Source: an uncultured Clostridia bacterium
GTDB lineage: Bacteria; Bacillota; Clostridia; TANB77; CAG-508
Length of the DNA stretch: 60,132 bases
Reading direction: 5' to 3'
NCBI GenBank assembly: GCA_934184665.1
Contig: CAKPSX010000005.1
Span: forward strand, 1-60,132
Under the pieces are notes generated by a model. That model was not told where the DNA came from and did not search any database. It saw only the letters and a program-made list of their open reading frames with translations. The translations under genes and the position numbers were made by a program. Shown piece after piece: positions 50,623-60,053 of the stretch; position 1 is the first letter of the stretch; the number at the start of each line of letters is the position of its first letter.

Positions 50623-52779
50623 TTGAACAATAGAATAAGACTTGACAGAGAAACATCATGGGAAAAAGATAATAACAATGATCAAATTAATTTTAGATTT
50701 AATTTAATAACTGTAGTAGTATATATAATTGGAATAATATTAATTGTTCAATTATTCAACCTACAAGTAGTAAATGGTGAATCATATAGGGATCAGTCAA
50801 ATACAAGACTTTCAAGAGTAAGCACAATAAAGTCAGCAAGAGGATCAATTGTTGATAGAACTGGAACAGAGCTGGCAGGGGTAAAAACTAAATATAGTAT
50901 TGAAATGTATAAAACTAATATAGCAAATGACCAATTAAATGACTCGATATTAAAATTGGTTAATTTATTAAATGAATATCAAATTTCATATACTGATACA
51001 TTTCCTGTTAATGTTAATCCATGTGAATACACTATTAGTGGAGATGAACTCGCAACATGGAAAACAAAATACAAAATAAAAGAGGATGCAACTCCAGAAG
51101 AGGCAATAGAAAAATTTAAGAACAAATATGAAATTCAAAATGACAACATTGAAGATGCTAGAAAGATTATATCAATAAGATATAAAATAACTACAACAGG
51201 ATATAGTACAACAAAATCTATACAAATAGCAGAAGATGTTAGTCAAGATGTTATATCGCAATTAAGTGAGAAAAATAGTGAATTTCCTGGAATAAGCATA
51301 GAGCAAAAAGCAATAAGAACATATCTAACTGGTAGCTTAGCATCACATGTAATAGGATATACTGGTAGAATAAGTCAAGAGGAATATGAAAGTAAAAAAG
51401 AAGAATATGATAGTGATGATATTATTGGAAAAACAGGAATAGAATCTTTATTTGAAAAATATTTAAAAGGTCAGGATGGAGAAAAACAAGTTGATATGTC
51501 TGTTAATGGAACAATTAACGGAGAATATGTAACAAAAGAAGCAAAAGTAGGCGATGATATCGTTTTAACAATAGATTCAAACCTACAAACTGTTACGGAA
51601 CAAGCATTAGAGAACTGTATTAATAAAATAAGAAGCGGTGGATTTTCACAAACATATGATGCAAAAGGCGGAGCGGCTGTTGTAATGAATGTAAATACAG
51701 GTGAAGTTTTAGCAACAGCAAGTAATCCAACATATGAACCAGAATGGTTTAGCGGCGGAATTGACCTAGATAGATGGAAAGAACTTAGAGATAATCCATC
51801 ACACCCTATGCTAAATAAAACTATACAATCTGCATATGCACCAGGTTCAATATTTAAGATGGTTACAGCAATAGCCGGATTGGAAACAGGTGCTATAACA
51901 ACAAAAGAAAAAATAAATGATACCGGTGTATACAGAAAATATAATGCAGAATGGAAATGTTGGTATTATACAAGTTACCATAGGGGACATGGATATCAGA
52001 ATGTAACTCAAGCACTACAACATTCATGTAACTATTTCTTCTATGAAGTTGGAGACAGAATGGGAATAAACACACTATCTAAATATGCATTACATTTTGG
52101 ACTAGGAAAGAAAACAGGAATTGAGTTGCCAAGTGAATCAGCTGGTTCAGTTGCATCACCAGATACTAAAGCAAAATTAAAGAGTGGAGAATCTTGGTAC
52201 CCAGGAGAAACACTTTCTGCTTCAATAGGACAAAGTTATAATAACTTTACACCAATGCAAATTGCAAAATATATTTCAACAATAGCTAACGGAGGAACAA
52301 CAGTAAAACCTACAATAATAAAAACAATACTGGATTCAACAGGTAATGAAGTTTCAAGAGATGAAATAGAAAATTATACTAATCAAAAACTTGGAATAGA
52401 CACATCTGATGATGGAATAAATATTAATCCAGAAAATATAAGTATTGCTAAAGAAGGTATGAGAATGGCTACAAGTGAGGCAGGTGGAACAGCATACAAT
52501 ATATTTAAAAGTTTTAATGTAGAAGTTGCGGGAAAGACTGGTTCTGCAGAAGCAGGAACAGATAGTAATGGAAATGATAAAGTAAATGCATGGTTTGTTT
52601 GTTTTGCACCATTTGAAAATCCTGAAGTTGCAGTTGTTGTAATGATAGAAAATGGTGGACATGGAAACTATGCTGCAGAAGTTGCTAGAGATATTTTAGT
52701 ACAATATTTTGGAAAAAATGAAGTTGCGGAAGTTAATGAGAGTGTTACAGCGGTTCCTTATACAGAACAAACCAGATAA
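50623..52779 (+). CDS. Penicillin-binding protein 2 (elongation transpeptidase)
   Basis: The 718-residue class B PBP cross-links peptidoglycan in cell elongation (MrdA/PBP2 role). There is one membrane helix (about 30-50), then a dimerisation/pedestal domain (SARGSIVDRTGTELA) and the transpeptidase domain with S-x-x-K in YAPGSIFKMVTA (Ser about 409), S-x-N in HSCNYFF and K-T-G in VAGKTGSAEAG (about 636). Start: TTG 50623 has AAGGTG 7 bases upstream; ATG 50605 would need a site inside an A/T run. It follows mreBCD. rodA is not adjacent. Confidence 0.93.
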   Translation: MNNRIRLDRETSWEKDNNNDQINFRFNLITVVVYIIGIILIVQLFNLQVVNGESYRDQSNTRLSRVSTIKSARGSIVDRTGTELAGVKTKYSIEMYKTNIANDQLNDSILKLVNLLNEYQISYTDTFPVNVNPCEYTISGDELATWKTKYKIKEDATPEEAIEKFKNKYEIQNDNIEDARKIISIRYKITTTGYSTTKSIQIAEDVSQDVISQLSEKNSEFPGISIEQKAIRTYLTGSLASHVIGYTGRISQEEYESKKEEYDSDDIIGKTGIESLFEKYLKGQDGEKQVDMSVNGTINGEYVTKEAKVGDDIVLTIDSNLQTVTEQALENCINKIRSGGFSQTYDAKGGAAVVMNVNTGEVLATASNPTYEPEWFSGGIDLDRWKELRDNPSHPMLNKTIQSAYAPGSIFKMVTAIAGLETGAITTKEKINDTGVYRKYNAEWKCWYYTSYHRGHGYQNVTQALQHSCNYFFYEVGDRMGINTLSKYALHFGLGKKTGIELPSESAGSVASPDTKAKLKSGESWYPGETLSASIGQSYNNFTPMQIAKYISTIANGGTTVKPTIIKTILDSTGNEVSRDEIENYTNQKLGIDTSDDGININPENISIAKEGMRMATSEAGGTAYNIFKSFNVEVAGKTGSAEAGTDSNGNDKVNAWFVCFAPFENPEVAVVVMIENGGHGNYAAEVARDILVQYFGKNEVAEVNESVTAVPYTEQTR

Positions 52780-52786
52780 CATGGTG

Positions 52787-52846
52787 AAAATTTAATTCTT
52801 TTCCAATCAAGGTTTGTACCTTTATAAAAGAATGTGACTAAAAATG
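52787..52846. repeat. Dispersed 60-bp repeat, copy B
   Basis: It matches 20632-20691 at about 48 of 60 positions with no gaps. It fills almost the whole gap between the PBP2 gene and minC and ends 14 bases before the minC ATG, so it also forms the leader of minC. On the minus strand it reads FYKGTNLDWKRIKF-like text, compared with stop-interrupted text in copy A. Confidence 0.5.
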
Positions 52847-52860
52847 AAAGGAAGTAAAAG

Positions 52861-53487
52861 ATGAGTTGTGTTAGTGTAAATTTGAAAAAAGATGAAATAT
52901 TAATAAAAATAGATGATAATAGTGAACATGAAGATGTTCTAACAGATTTAAAACTAAAGTTAATTGACTTAAAAAAACTATACCAAGATGCAAAAACACC
53001 AATTAGAGTTACAGGAAAAATACTAAAAAATATTGAAATGGATGAAATAAAAGAAATAATACAAAACGAAATAAATGTTGAAGTCAATTTTGATACACCG
53101 AAAACATTAGGGCTTCATAGTATTACAAAAAGTTATAAAAAAGATGTTGGAATTTCTGAAACTAAATTTCATAAAGGATCATTACGTTCAGGACAAAGAA
53201 TGGAAGTTGATGGAAGTATTGTAATAATAGGAGATGTAAATTCAGGTGCAGAAGTTATTGCAACAGATAATATTGTAGTAATAGGAACCCTAAGAGGGCT
53301 AGCGCATGCAGGAGCAAAAGGAAATAAAGAAGCAATAATAACAGCTAGTACATTAGATGTTGTTCAACTTAGAATTTCTAATATTGTTAAAGAAATTGAC
53401 AAAGATGAAGAAGAAATACAAGAATGTGCTTATATCTATGTTGAGGAAGATAAAATTGTAAGCAAATTCTTGCATTCAACTAATTAA
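52861..53487 (+). CDS. minC: Septum-site determining protein MinC
   Basis: MinC inhibits FtsZ ring assembly away from midcell. The 208 residues have a short N-terminal domain (1-100) and the C-terminal beta-helix that binds MinD: HKGSLRSGQRMEVDGSIVII, then GDVNSGAEVIATDNIVVIG and TLRGLAHAGAKGN. It needs MinD for membrane targeting, but the gene downstream is convergent and not minD, so the usual minCD pair is split here. An AAGGAAG site precedes the ATG. The last 12 bases overlap the end of the leftward gene at 53476. Confidence 0.94.
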   Translation: MSCVSVNLKKDEILIKIDDNSEHEDVLTDLKLKLIDLKKLYQDAKTPIRVTGKILKNIEMDEIKEIIQNEINVEVNFDTPKTLGLHSITKSYKKDVGISETKFHKGSLRSGQRMEVDGSIVIIGDVNSGAEVIATDNIVVIGTLRGLAHAGAKGNKEAIITASTLDVVQLRISNIVKEIDKDEEEIQECAYIYVEEDKIVSKFLHSTN

Positions 53488-53817
53488 TAAAAGCAATAGT
53501 GAAATAAAAAGGCTTTCATCTTTTACTTCTTCTTTATATAAAAGATATAAAAGACTTAAAATTAGGACATCATCAAAATATAATTTAATTCCAAATAAGT
53601 CGAGCCAAACCGTACTATTGATATCAGAGCTGTTATGACTACGGCTATCTGGAGCTGAAGGGATCTCATCAGAGATGATGGGGTCTTTTTCCTTTTCTTG
53701 GATAGAAGGAGGGGATTGTGCTACACAATTATTGGGAACGTATCTATTATAAAAGTTGTTGCGATAATAATTATTATAATAAGGGAAAGGCCTATTGTAT
53801 CTAAAAAAATTATTCAT
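53476..53817 (-). CDS. Uncharacterized small protein with Tyr/Asn-rich head and membrane tail, 113 aa
   Basis: The first 30 residues are rich in Tyr, Asn, Arg and Phe (NNFFRYNRPFPYYNNYYRNN), the middle is Ser/Pro/Asp-rich, and the end is a hydrophobic segment with a charged break (FDDVLILSLLYLLYKEEV, LFISLLLLLIS). I know similar short proteins only as hypothetical clostridial ORFs; a coat or exosporium role is possible from composition. It ends in TGA, rare in this window, and overlaps minC tail to tail. AAGGAAG precedes the ATG, inside the end of the upstream gene, so the two leftward genes are coupled. Confidence 0.7.
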   Translation of the reverse strand: MNNFFRYNRPFPYYNNYYRNNFYNRYVPNNCVAQSPPSIQEKEKDPIISDEIPSAPDSRSHNSSDINSTVWLDLFGIKLYFDDVLILSLLYLLYKEEVKDESLFISLLLLLIS

Positions 53818-53822
53818 TTAGT

Positions 53823-54302
53823 TCACACTTCCTTATCATCTTTATTTTTATTCATCATATCAGCAATTTTAGAAATGTTAAGCATATTAACATATTGGTC
53901 AAGTTTATTTTTTTTGCTATCTCGAAGATATGGCTTTAAGGAATACAATAGATTAGCACGTGGGTCATTTTTACTATTCATATTATCCATAACTGACTTC
54001 ATTTTCATGATTGTATTCATATCAATATTAAAATTATTAGAATTAGTTGCAGTGCTGTTCGGAGAAGATTGATTATTAGAATTCATCATATTACTAAAAT
54101 TATTAAGCATTTCAGGAGAAACTTGACTAAGAATATTGTTTATGTCCATATTGTTAGAGCCATTGTTTGACATAGGATTCTGTGAGCCAGAATTAGAAGA
54201 ACCTTGAAGGTTGTTCATCATTTGTTTAACATCGTCTGGAATGTTGCCACTATCAACCATTTTTTTAACACTTGCAAATAAATCGTCCATTTTATCAGAC
54301 AT
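53823..54302 (-). CDS. Uncharacterized Asn/Met-rich protein, 159 aa
   Basis: A Met/Asn/Ser-rich N-terminal two thirds (DDLFASVKKMVDSGNIPDDV, MNNLQGSSNSGS, PEMLNNFSNMMNSNN) leads to a conserved-looking helical end: DPRANLLYSLKPYLRDSKK, then NKLDQYVNMLNISKIADMM. The last block is a known signature of small hypothetical proteins in spore-forming Clostridia; function is not known. It ends with TGA, 5 bases before the next leftward ATG. An AGGTG site and a sigma-A promoter (54338-54366) lie upstream. It is divergent from spoIIE. Confidence 0.72.
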   Translation of the reverse strand: MSDKMDDLFASVKKMVDSGNIPDDVKQMMNNLQGSSNSGSQNPMSNNGSNNMDINNILSQVSPEMLNNFSNMMNSNNQSSPNSTATNSNNFNIDMNTIMKMKSVMDNMNSKNDPRANLLYSLKPYLRDSKKNKLDQYVNMLNISKIADMMNKNKDDKEV

Positions 54303-54337
54303 AATATCACCTCAAAATAATTTATGCATTATTATAC

Positions 54338-54366
54338 ATTATATGATTTTAAAAAAATTGTGTGAA
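54338..54366 (-). promoter_or_regulatory. Sigma-A promoter of the leftward pair
   Basis: Leftward TTCACA (54366-54361), 17-bp spacer, TATAAT (54343-54338). Confidence 0.65.
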
Positions 54367-54592
54367 CCCAAATATGCGTAATAAAAAAGTATAAAATTTC
54401 GATAAATCCTTGTAATTTTCAACAATCTATAATAAAATATAGAGCGTAATACAGTAGAAAAAATAGTAAAAAAAATATAAATATCACAAAATGTAAAAAA
54501 CTTTTTTATAGTAAAGTACTAAAAAAGACAAAAAACACAAAAGAAAAAGATTAGAATTATACTATATTATGAAAAAGTATGGGGTGGTAAGG

Positions 54593-57016
54593 ATGTTAAG
54601 AAACAATATAAATAAAGATATACTTAAAAATTTAGTAAATATGAAGAATATAATAATATATATAATATCATTTATGGTGTCAACAATAGGAATGGGACAA
54701 GAAGTCTCACCTTTTAGTATAGCAATGGTTGGGGCAAGCTTAGCAGGAGGAGTACCTGCTATAGGTGTTGTTACAGCATGCTTAATAGGAAACATTATTG
54801 GAATTGGAACACTAGGAACACTAAATTACATATTAATAATATTAGTGTTAATTATAGCAATGTGTTTGAAACCACCAAGAGAAAGTGACGAATACAAAAA
54901 CGAACAAATACAATTAGGTGGTCACATATTTGCAAGCATTATTTTTGTTATGTTAGCAAAACTAATAGCAACACATTTCACAGTTGGAGACTTGTTGCTA
55001 AACATAACACTTGCAATACTTTCAGTAGTGTTTTATAAAATATTTGTGAACTCTTTAGTTGTTATACAAGAAATAACTGAAAAACGAGCATTTTCAATTG
55101 AAGAAGTAATAGGCGCAAACTTATTACTAGCAATAGCAATATCAGCAATTGGAGATATTGGAATATTTGGTTTATCAATAAGAAATATATTAAGTATTTT
55201 AATTGTATTAATACTTGGTTGGAAAAATGGTGTATTAATAGGTGCAACATCAGGAATAACAATAGGCGTAACACTAGGGATAATATCACAAGGAGAACCA
55301 ATAGTTATTGCAGTATATGCTTTATCAGGAATGATAGCAGGAATACTTAACAGGTTTGGAAGAATAGGTGTAATAGTAGGATTCTTAATAGGAAATGCTA
55401 TATTAATATATGCATCAAATGGAATGACAACAGATTTAGTATTGTTTAAAGAAGTACTAATAGCATCATTGGGCCTACTTGCTATGCCAAAATGGGTTGG
55501 AATAAATATTGAAAATTTTGAAAACACTGAAAAATTATTACCAGAGTACAATTCGAGAGGGCTAAGCCAAAGTAAAGAAACAATAAATAAATTAAACATG
55601 GTATCAGAGACAATTAGAGATATGGCAAATACATATAAAGAAGAAAAAACAGAAAAAGATAAAAGTAATAGAGATATATTTACAAAAAACAGAGATAAAT
55701 TTATTACAGAATTATTAAACAATTTAGATGGACTTGAAGATAATATGTTATATGAAGATATGACTAAAACTGATAGCCCTATTGTACATGAATTGTTTGA
55801 AAAATTATTAGAGAAACAAGAAATTGATAGTATTGATTTAGTAAAAGCATTTGAAAAGTTTAATAATTATATAGTACAATTCAATGATGAAAAAATAAGC
55901 AAAAAAGTAAAAAATGACATAGAAAAAGTTGTTAGAGCTGTAAATTATGCATATAAGACAAGTAAATCAGACTTTATATGGGAAGAAAAGATAAAGACAA
56001 ATAAAAAAAATGTACAAGCTCAATTAAATGGAGTATCTAAAGCTATATCTAGCATAGCCGTAGAGATGGAAGAAGAAATAAATACGAAACAGGATTATAT
56101 AGACGAAAAAAATAGAATCGCTACAGCACTTGAAATAAAAGATATTTTAGTAGAAGATATACAAATAAACATAAAAGAAAATAGACATTTTATAGACATA
56201 TATCTAAAAGATGAAAGCAAAACAAGTGAAACAAAAGATATCGAAAAAATAAAAAAAGTATTGGAAAAAGTTATAAATGAAAAATTCATGTTAAATGAAA
56301 CTAAAACAAAGAAATTAAGCAAACAGGGCAAGAGAGTATTTAGTTATTTATCTGCTGATAAATATATAATTCAAATAGGACAAGCAACAGAGACAAAAAA
56401 AGGACAAATGGTTTCAGGAGACAGCATTATCCAAACAAGATTAAATGATGGAAAATATTTAGTGGCAATAAGTGATGGAATGGGAGCAGGACCAGAAGCA
56501 AGAAAAAGTAGTCAGATTGCAATAAAAATGCTAGAAAGATTGTTAATGTCGGGGTTTGACAAAGATACATCAATTGACTTAATTAATACAACAATTATGA
56601 ATGCTAATGAAGAAATATTTGCTACACTTGACATTGCAATAGTAGACTTATATAATGGAAAAATAGAATTCATAAAAAATGGAGCATGTCCAACATATGT
56701 GAAAAATAAAAAGAAAGTTCAAATAGTAAAATCACTAAGTTTGCCTGCGGGAATACTAAAAGACATAAATTTAACAACATATGATAAAGACATAGAAAAT
56801 CAAGATATATTAGTAATGTGTAGTGATGGAATATTAGATTCAAATATAGAATTTAAAAATAAAGAATTATGGATAAAATATATGTTAGAGGATATGGAAA
56901 CAGACAATTGTCAGAAGATAGCAGATATTATATTAAATGAAGCTATTGATAATAATTATGGAATATCAAAAGATGATATGAGTATTATTGTTTGTAAATT
57001 AATCAATAATGTATAA
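54593..57016 (+). CDS. spoIIE: Stage II sporulation protein E
   Basis: SpoIIE sits at the asymmetric septum and dephosphorylates SpoIIAA in the forespore, freeing sigma-F. The 807 residues comprise about ten membrane helices (25-310), a central regulatory helical region (about 330-560) and a PP2C phosphatase domain (about 590-807) with metal motifs SDGMGAGPEARKS (about 627) and MCSDGILDSN (about 741). The ATG at 54593 has GGGGTGG upstream; the frame from 54569 lacks a site and begins inside a possible -10 (TATACT). Upstream TTCGATA (54397-54403) is one base off a Spo0A box, as expected for this gene, but a sole weak match. Confidence 0.95.
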   Translation: MLRNNINKDILKNLVNMKNIIIYIISFMVSTIGMGQEVSPFSIAMVGASLAGGVPAIGVVTACLIGNIIGIGTLGTLNYILIILVLIIAMCLKPPRESDEYKNEQIQLGGHIFASIIFVMLAKLIATHFTVGDLLLNITLAILSVVFYKIFVNSLVVIQEITEKRAFSIEEVIGANLLLAIAISAIGDIGIFGLSIRNILSILIVLILGWKNGVLIGATSGITIGVTLGIISQGEPIVIAVYALSGMIAGILNRFGRIGVIVGFLIGNAILIYASNGMTTDLVLFKEVLIASLGLLAMPKWVGINIENFENTEKLLPEYNSRGLSQSKETINKLNMVSETIRDMANTYKEEKTEKDKSNRDIFTKNRDKFITELLNNLDGLEDNMLYEDMTKTDSPIVHELFEKLLEKQEIDSIDLVKAFEKFNNYIVQFNDEKISKKVKNDIEKVVRAVNYAYKTSKSDFIWEEKIKTNKKNVQAQLNGVSKAISSIAVEMEEEINTKQDYIDEKNRIATALEIKDILVEDIQINIKENRHFIDIYLKDESKTSETKDIEKIKKVLEKVINEKFMLNETKTKKLSKQGKRVFSYLSADKYIIQIGQATETKKGQMVSGDSIIQTRLNDGKYLVAISDGMGAGPEARKSSQIAIKMLERLLMSGFDKDTSIDLINTTIMNANEEIFATLDIAIVDLYNGKIEFIKNGACPTYVKNKKKVQIVKSLSLPAGILKDINLTTYDKDIENQDILVMCSDGILDSNIEFKNKELWIKYMLEDMETDNCQKIADIILNEAIDNNYGISKDDMSIIVCKLINNV

Positions 57017-57035
57017 CAGAAAGGATACTATTAGG

Positions 57036-57227
57036 ATGAAAAAAAACATAAATAAAATGATGAAAAATGAAAAAGGAGCAATAACATTATTTGTATTGAT
57101 GGCATGTTTATTCTTTGTATTTATTTTATCAACAACATATATATCAAACATGAATAAATTACAAATACAAGAACAACAATTAAAGCAAATACAAGAAAAT
57201 TACGCAAAAGAAATAGAAGAAGAATAA
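57036..57227 (+). CDS. Small single-pass membrane protein, 63 aa, pseudopilin-like start
   Basis: The short basic start leads to KNEKGAITLFVLMACLFFVF, in which an N-E-K-G-A-I-T stretch is followed by a hydrophobic helix and then a coiled coil (NKLQIQEQQLKQIQENYAKE). This layout is like TadE/TadG or pseudopilin N-termini, and such short forms are common in Clostridia. ATG 57036 is chosen; 57009 overlaps spoIIE but lacks a site. It is in one transcript with spoIIE and the WG-repeat gene. No pilus genes are near, so the role is open. Confidence 0.65.
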   Translation: MKKNINKMMKNEKGAITLFVLMACLFFVFILSTTYISNMNKLQIQEQQLKQIQENYAKEIEEE

Positions 57228-57266
57228 AAACAATATTCATCTAAATAAAGAAAGGAATGTGATAAA

Positions 57267-58778
57267 ATGAGTAGAGGCAAAAGATATGAAACAACAGAAA
57301 AACAATTGAATTATCAAAAAGTCGTAGCAGTAGTAATAGCAATAGCAGTAGTCATAATGTTTATTTTCATAATAAGAAGTGCTTTTAAAGAAAGACAAAA
57401 CATCCATAAAGAATATGAGTATTTTACAGTATACTCAGAAAATAAATGGGGTGTAATAAATCAAGAAGGAGAAATTGTAATACAACCATCATATCAAGAA
57501 ATGATTATAATTCCTGATAAAACAAAAGACGTTTTTATTTGCATGTATAATGTGAATGAAGAAACAGGCGAATATAAGACAAAAGTTATAAATAGCCAAA
57601 ATGAAGAAATATTTACAAACTATGAAAAAGTTGAGGCAATAGAAAATATAGATAAAAATGAAAACGTATGGTATGAAGAAGGAATATTAAGAACAGAAAA
57701 TAATCAAAAATATGGATTAATAGACTTAGGTGGAAAAGAAATTCTACCATGTGAATATGATAGTATAAAAGCATTACAAGGAATTGAAAATAGTCTACTA
57801 ATACAAAAAGATGAAAAAGTAGGAATTGCAAATAGCAAAGGAAGTATAATTATAGAACCTAATTATAAGGAGATTAAAAACCTTGGGGATACTTATAAAG
57901 AAGGATATATTACCATAAATGATGAAAACAAATATGGTGTAGTTAGCACAACAAAAAAACAGGCATTAGACAACAAATATGATGATATTGAACAAGTTTA
58001 TTTAGATAACTATTATCTTGTAAAACAATCAGGTGTAAAAAGAGTAATAAATACATCTGGAGAAATAATTTTAGAAGGCAATTTCGATGATATAACATCA
58101 AATACATCAAAAGGCTTTATATTTAAAAAAGGTGATTTATATGGGGAAATAAGCACTGAGGGAGATACAGTTATAGAACCAAAATACCAATATTTGGAAG
58201 AAACAGAACCAAATATATTTATTGCAAAACAAGATGATAAATATGGAATAATAGATGAGCTTGAGGAAGTAAAAATACCATTTGAATATACAGGAATAAA
58301 ATACAACGAAAAGGCTAATTTATTTATAGCAGAAACTTCCGAATATAAAACAGCATTAATAGACAAAGATTTTAATATAAAAGTTATAGGAATATTATCA
58401 GAAATAAATACAGAAAAATCATATATAAGAATGAGAGTTGATGATGGATATAAATATTATGATTTTAATTGTGAAGAAAAACAAAGTAAAAATGTATTAC
58501 CTGATAACACATTATTTTTAAATAAAAAAGATGGTAAATATGGTTTTGTTGATGAAAAAGGAAATGTAGTTGTTGATTATATATATGATGACGCTACAGA
58601 ACAAAATCAATATGGATTTGCTGGGGTAAAGAAAAATGGACTATGGGGTTCAATAGATAAAGATGGTAAAATAGTAATAGAGCCAAAATATAATTTAGAA
58701 AATAATTTACAAATAAATTTCATAGGAAAATGGCATTTAGGACAAGACATAAATATGAATTATTATTGTGAAAAATAA
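57267..58778 (+). CDS. Membrane-anchored WG-repeat protein
   Basis: After a membrane helix (about 19-41) the 503-residue protein is a chain of WG-type beta repeats, each 35-60 residues, with motifs such as NKWGVINQEGEIVIQPSY, QKYGLIDLGGKEILPCEYD, DKYGIIDELEEVKIPFEY, GKYGFVDEKGNVVVDYIYD and GLWGSIDKDGKIVIEPKY. At least eight repeats are visible. WG repeats form beta blades for binding; ligands are mostly unknown. It should lie outside the membrane. GGAATGTG precedes the ATG. Its place behind spoIIE hints at a role linked to sporulation or envelope, by position only. Confidence 0.88.
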   Translation: MSRGKRYETTEKQLNYQKVVAVVIAIAVVIMFIFIIRSAFKERQNIHKEYEYFTVYSENKWGVINQEGEIVIQPSYQEMIIIPDKTKDVFICMYNVNEETGEYKTKVINSQNEEIFTNYEKVEAIENIDKNENVWYEEGILRTENNQKYGLIDLGGKEILPCEYDSIKALQGIENSLLIQKDEKVGIANSKGSIIIEPNYKEIKNLGDTYKEGYITINDENKYGVVSTTKKQALDNKYDDIEQVYLDNYYLVKQSGVKRVINTSGEIILEGNFDDITSNTSKGFIFKKGDLYGEISTEGDTVIEPKYQYLEETEPNIFIAKQDDKYGIIDELEEVKIPFEYTGIKYNEKANLFIAETSEYKTALIDKDFNIKVIGILSEINTEKSYIRMRVDDGYKYYDFNCEEKQSKNVLPDNTLFLNKKDGKYGFVDEKGNVVVDYIYDDATEQNQYGFAGVKKNGLWGSIDKDGKIVIEPKYNLENNLQINFIGKWHLGQDINMNYYCEK

Positions 58779-58820
58779 TAAATTAATAATAAAACAATTA
58801 TGAAAGGAACGTTGTAGTAA

Positions 58821-60053
58821 ATGGAACTAAAGACGAAGTATCAATATACATATTTTATATATCCATATGTTATAAAGGAAAGTAAATATACAAAATATTT
58901 ATTAAAATTATTAAAAGATGAAAATTGTAAATTAAGAATATTTAAAAAGGATAAAGATTTAGATATATATTCGTATTTTTCACACAGAACTAAAAACTAT
59001 ATGTTTAATAGTTTTAATTTAACAAGGTCAAAAATAATGAAATTAGAAGAACTGCCTGTTGATACAAAAGCAGCAGTTCTTTCGAAGAATCCGTGCACAA
59101 TATTTGAATATACAATTAATAAAGATATTCAGGGAAAAACAGAAGAAAGAAGCGGAATATTTTTTAAAATATCTAAAATAGAAATAATCTGTTTTAATAC
59201 AGGAATCTGTTTTTTATGTATAAAAACAAATATTGAAGAAAGTGACAGTTTTTCAGATGTTTTAAATTTCAATTATAAATTTAGAGATATAAATCAAGAA
59301 TTTAATAATATGAATAATTATGATAATATAAGGGTTCAAACAAACTATTTTAGTGATGTTAAATATTTTAAGGAATTTATAACAAGTATTACAGGCACAA
59401 ATATAGAAGCAATGAAACTTGATGTAGATACAGAAAGATTTTTAACATATTCATATGTATGTGTAAATCAAGAACATTGGGATAATACACATGAGTTTCA
59501 TAAAATAAAAGATAATTATATAAAATTTCTTAATATATTACCAAGTGATAATAGTGTAAATTATTCAAAAGAAAATATGAAAGTGATTTCTAAATGGAGA
59601 TATGCAAAATTAGGATTAACTAAACAAGGTGCAACATTATTTTGCTCAGGTGCAGATATAAATAATTATACTACATTTCCTCAAAAGTTTGAAGAACAAT
59701 ATTTATATACATATATATTAGCACTATATACAAAAATATATTTGAAAAAAATAGACTTGGAATTTAGACAAGGAAATAAAGTGAAAAAAACTAGAAAAGA
59801 ATTTATTAAATTTACACAAACTTTGTGGATAAATGAAATAACATCAGATGATACAGGCTCATTATTTTTTCAATATTTAAAAGATGTATTAGAATTAGAT
59901 AAAATATATTTTAATACAAAAAATAAATATGATATATTATATAAAGAACTAAAAATAGAAAAAAATACAAAAATTAATATATTAATATCAATATTATTAA
60001 TATTAACAATAATATTTAATTTATTAAATATTTTTTATTTGTTTAACAAATAA
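58821..60053 (+). CDS. Uncharacterized protein with C-terminal membrane helix, 410 aa
   Basis: I do not recognise a family. Residues 1-380 are soluble and mixed alpha/beta (YFIYPYVIKESKYTKYLLKL, then SYFSHRTKNYMFNSFNL, then EIICFNTGICFLCIKT). One strong membrane segment lies at the C-terminus (NILISILLILTIIFNLLNIF) after a long amphipathic helix, so it is probably a tail-anchored cytoplasmic protein. The layout, with a long helix before a C-terminal membrane segment, recalls CorA-like proteins, but the GMN motif is missing. AAAGGAACG precedes the ATG. The stop codon is the first unit of the (TAAAAAAA)n repeat. Confidence 0.72.
   Translation: MELKTKYQYTYFIYPYVIKESKYTKYLLKLLKDENCKLRIFKKDKDLDIYSYFSHRTKNYMFNSFNLTRSKIMKLEELPVDTKAAVLSKNPCTIFEYTINKDIQGKTEERSGIFFKISKIEIICFNTGICFLCIKTNIEESDSFSDVLNFNYKFRDINQEFNNMNNYDNIRVQTNYFSDVKYFKEFITSITGTNIEAMKLDVDTERFLTYSYVCVNQEHWDNTHEFHKIKDNYIKFLNILPSDNSVNYSKENMKVISKWRYAKLGLTKQGATLFCSGADINNYTTFPQKFEEQYLYTYILALYTKIYLKKIDLEFRQGNKVKKTRKEFIKFTQTLWINEITSDDTGSLFFQYLKDVLELDKIYFNTKNKYDILYKELKIEKNTKINILISILLILTIIFNLLNIFYLFNK

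Noticed and set aside
55033..55722. 229-residue leftward open frame
   Set aside because: It is fully antisense to spoIIE; long antisense frames arise easily opposite AT-rich membrane-protein genes.
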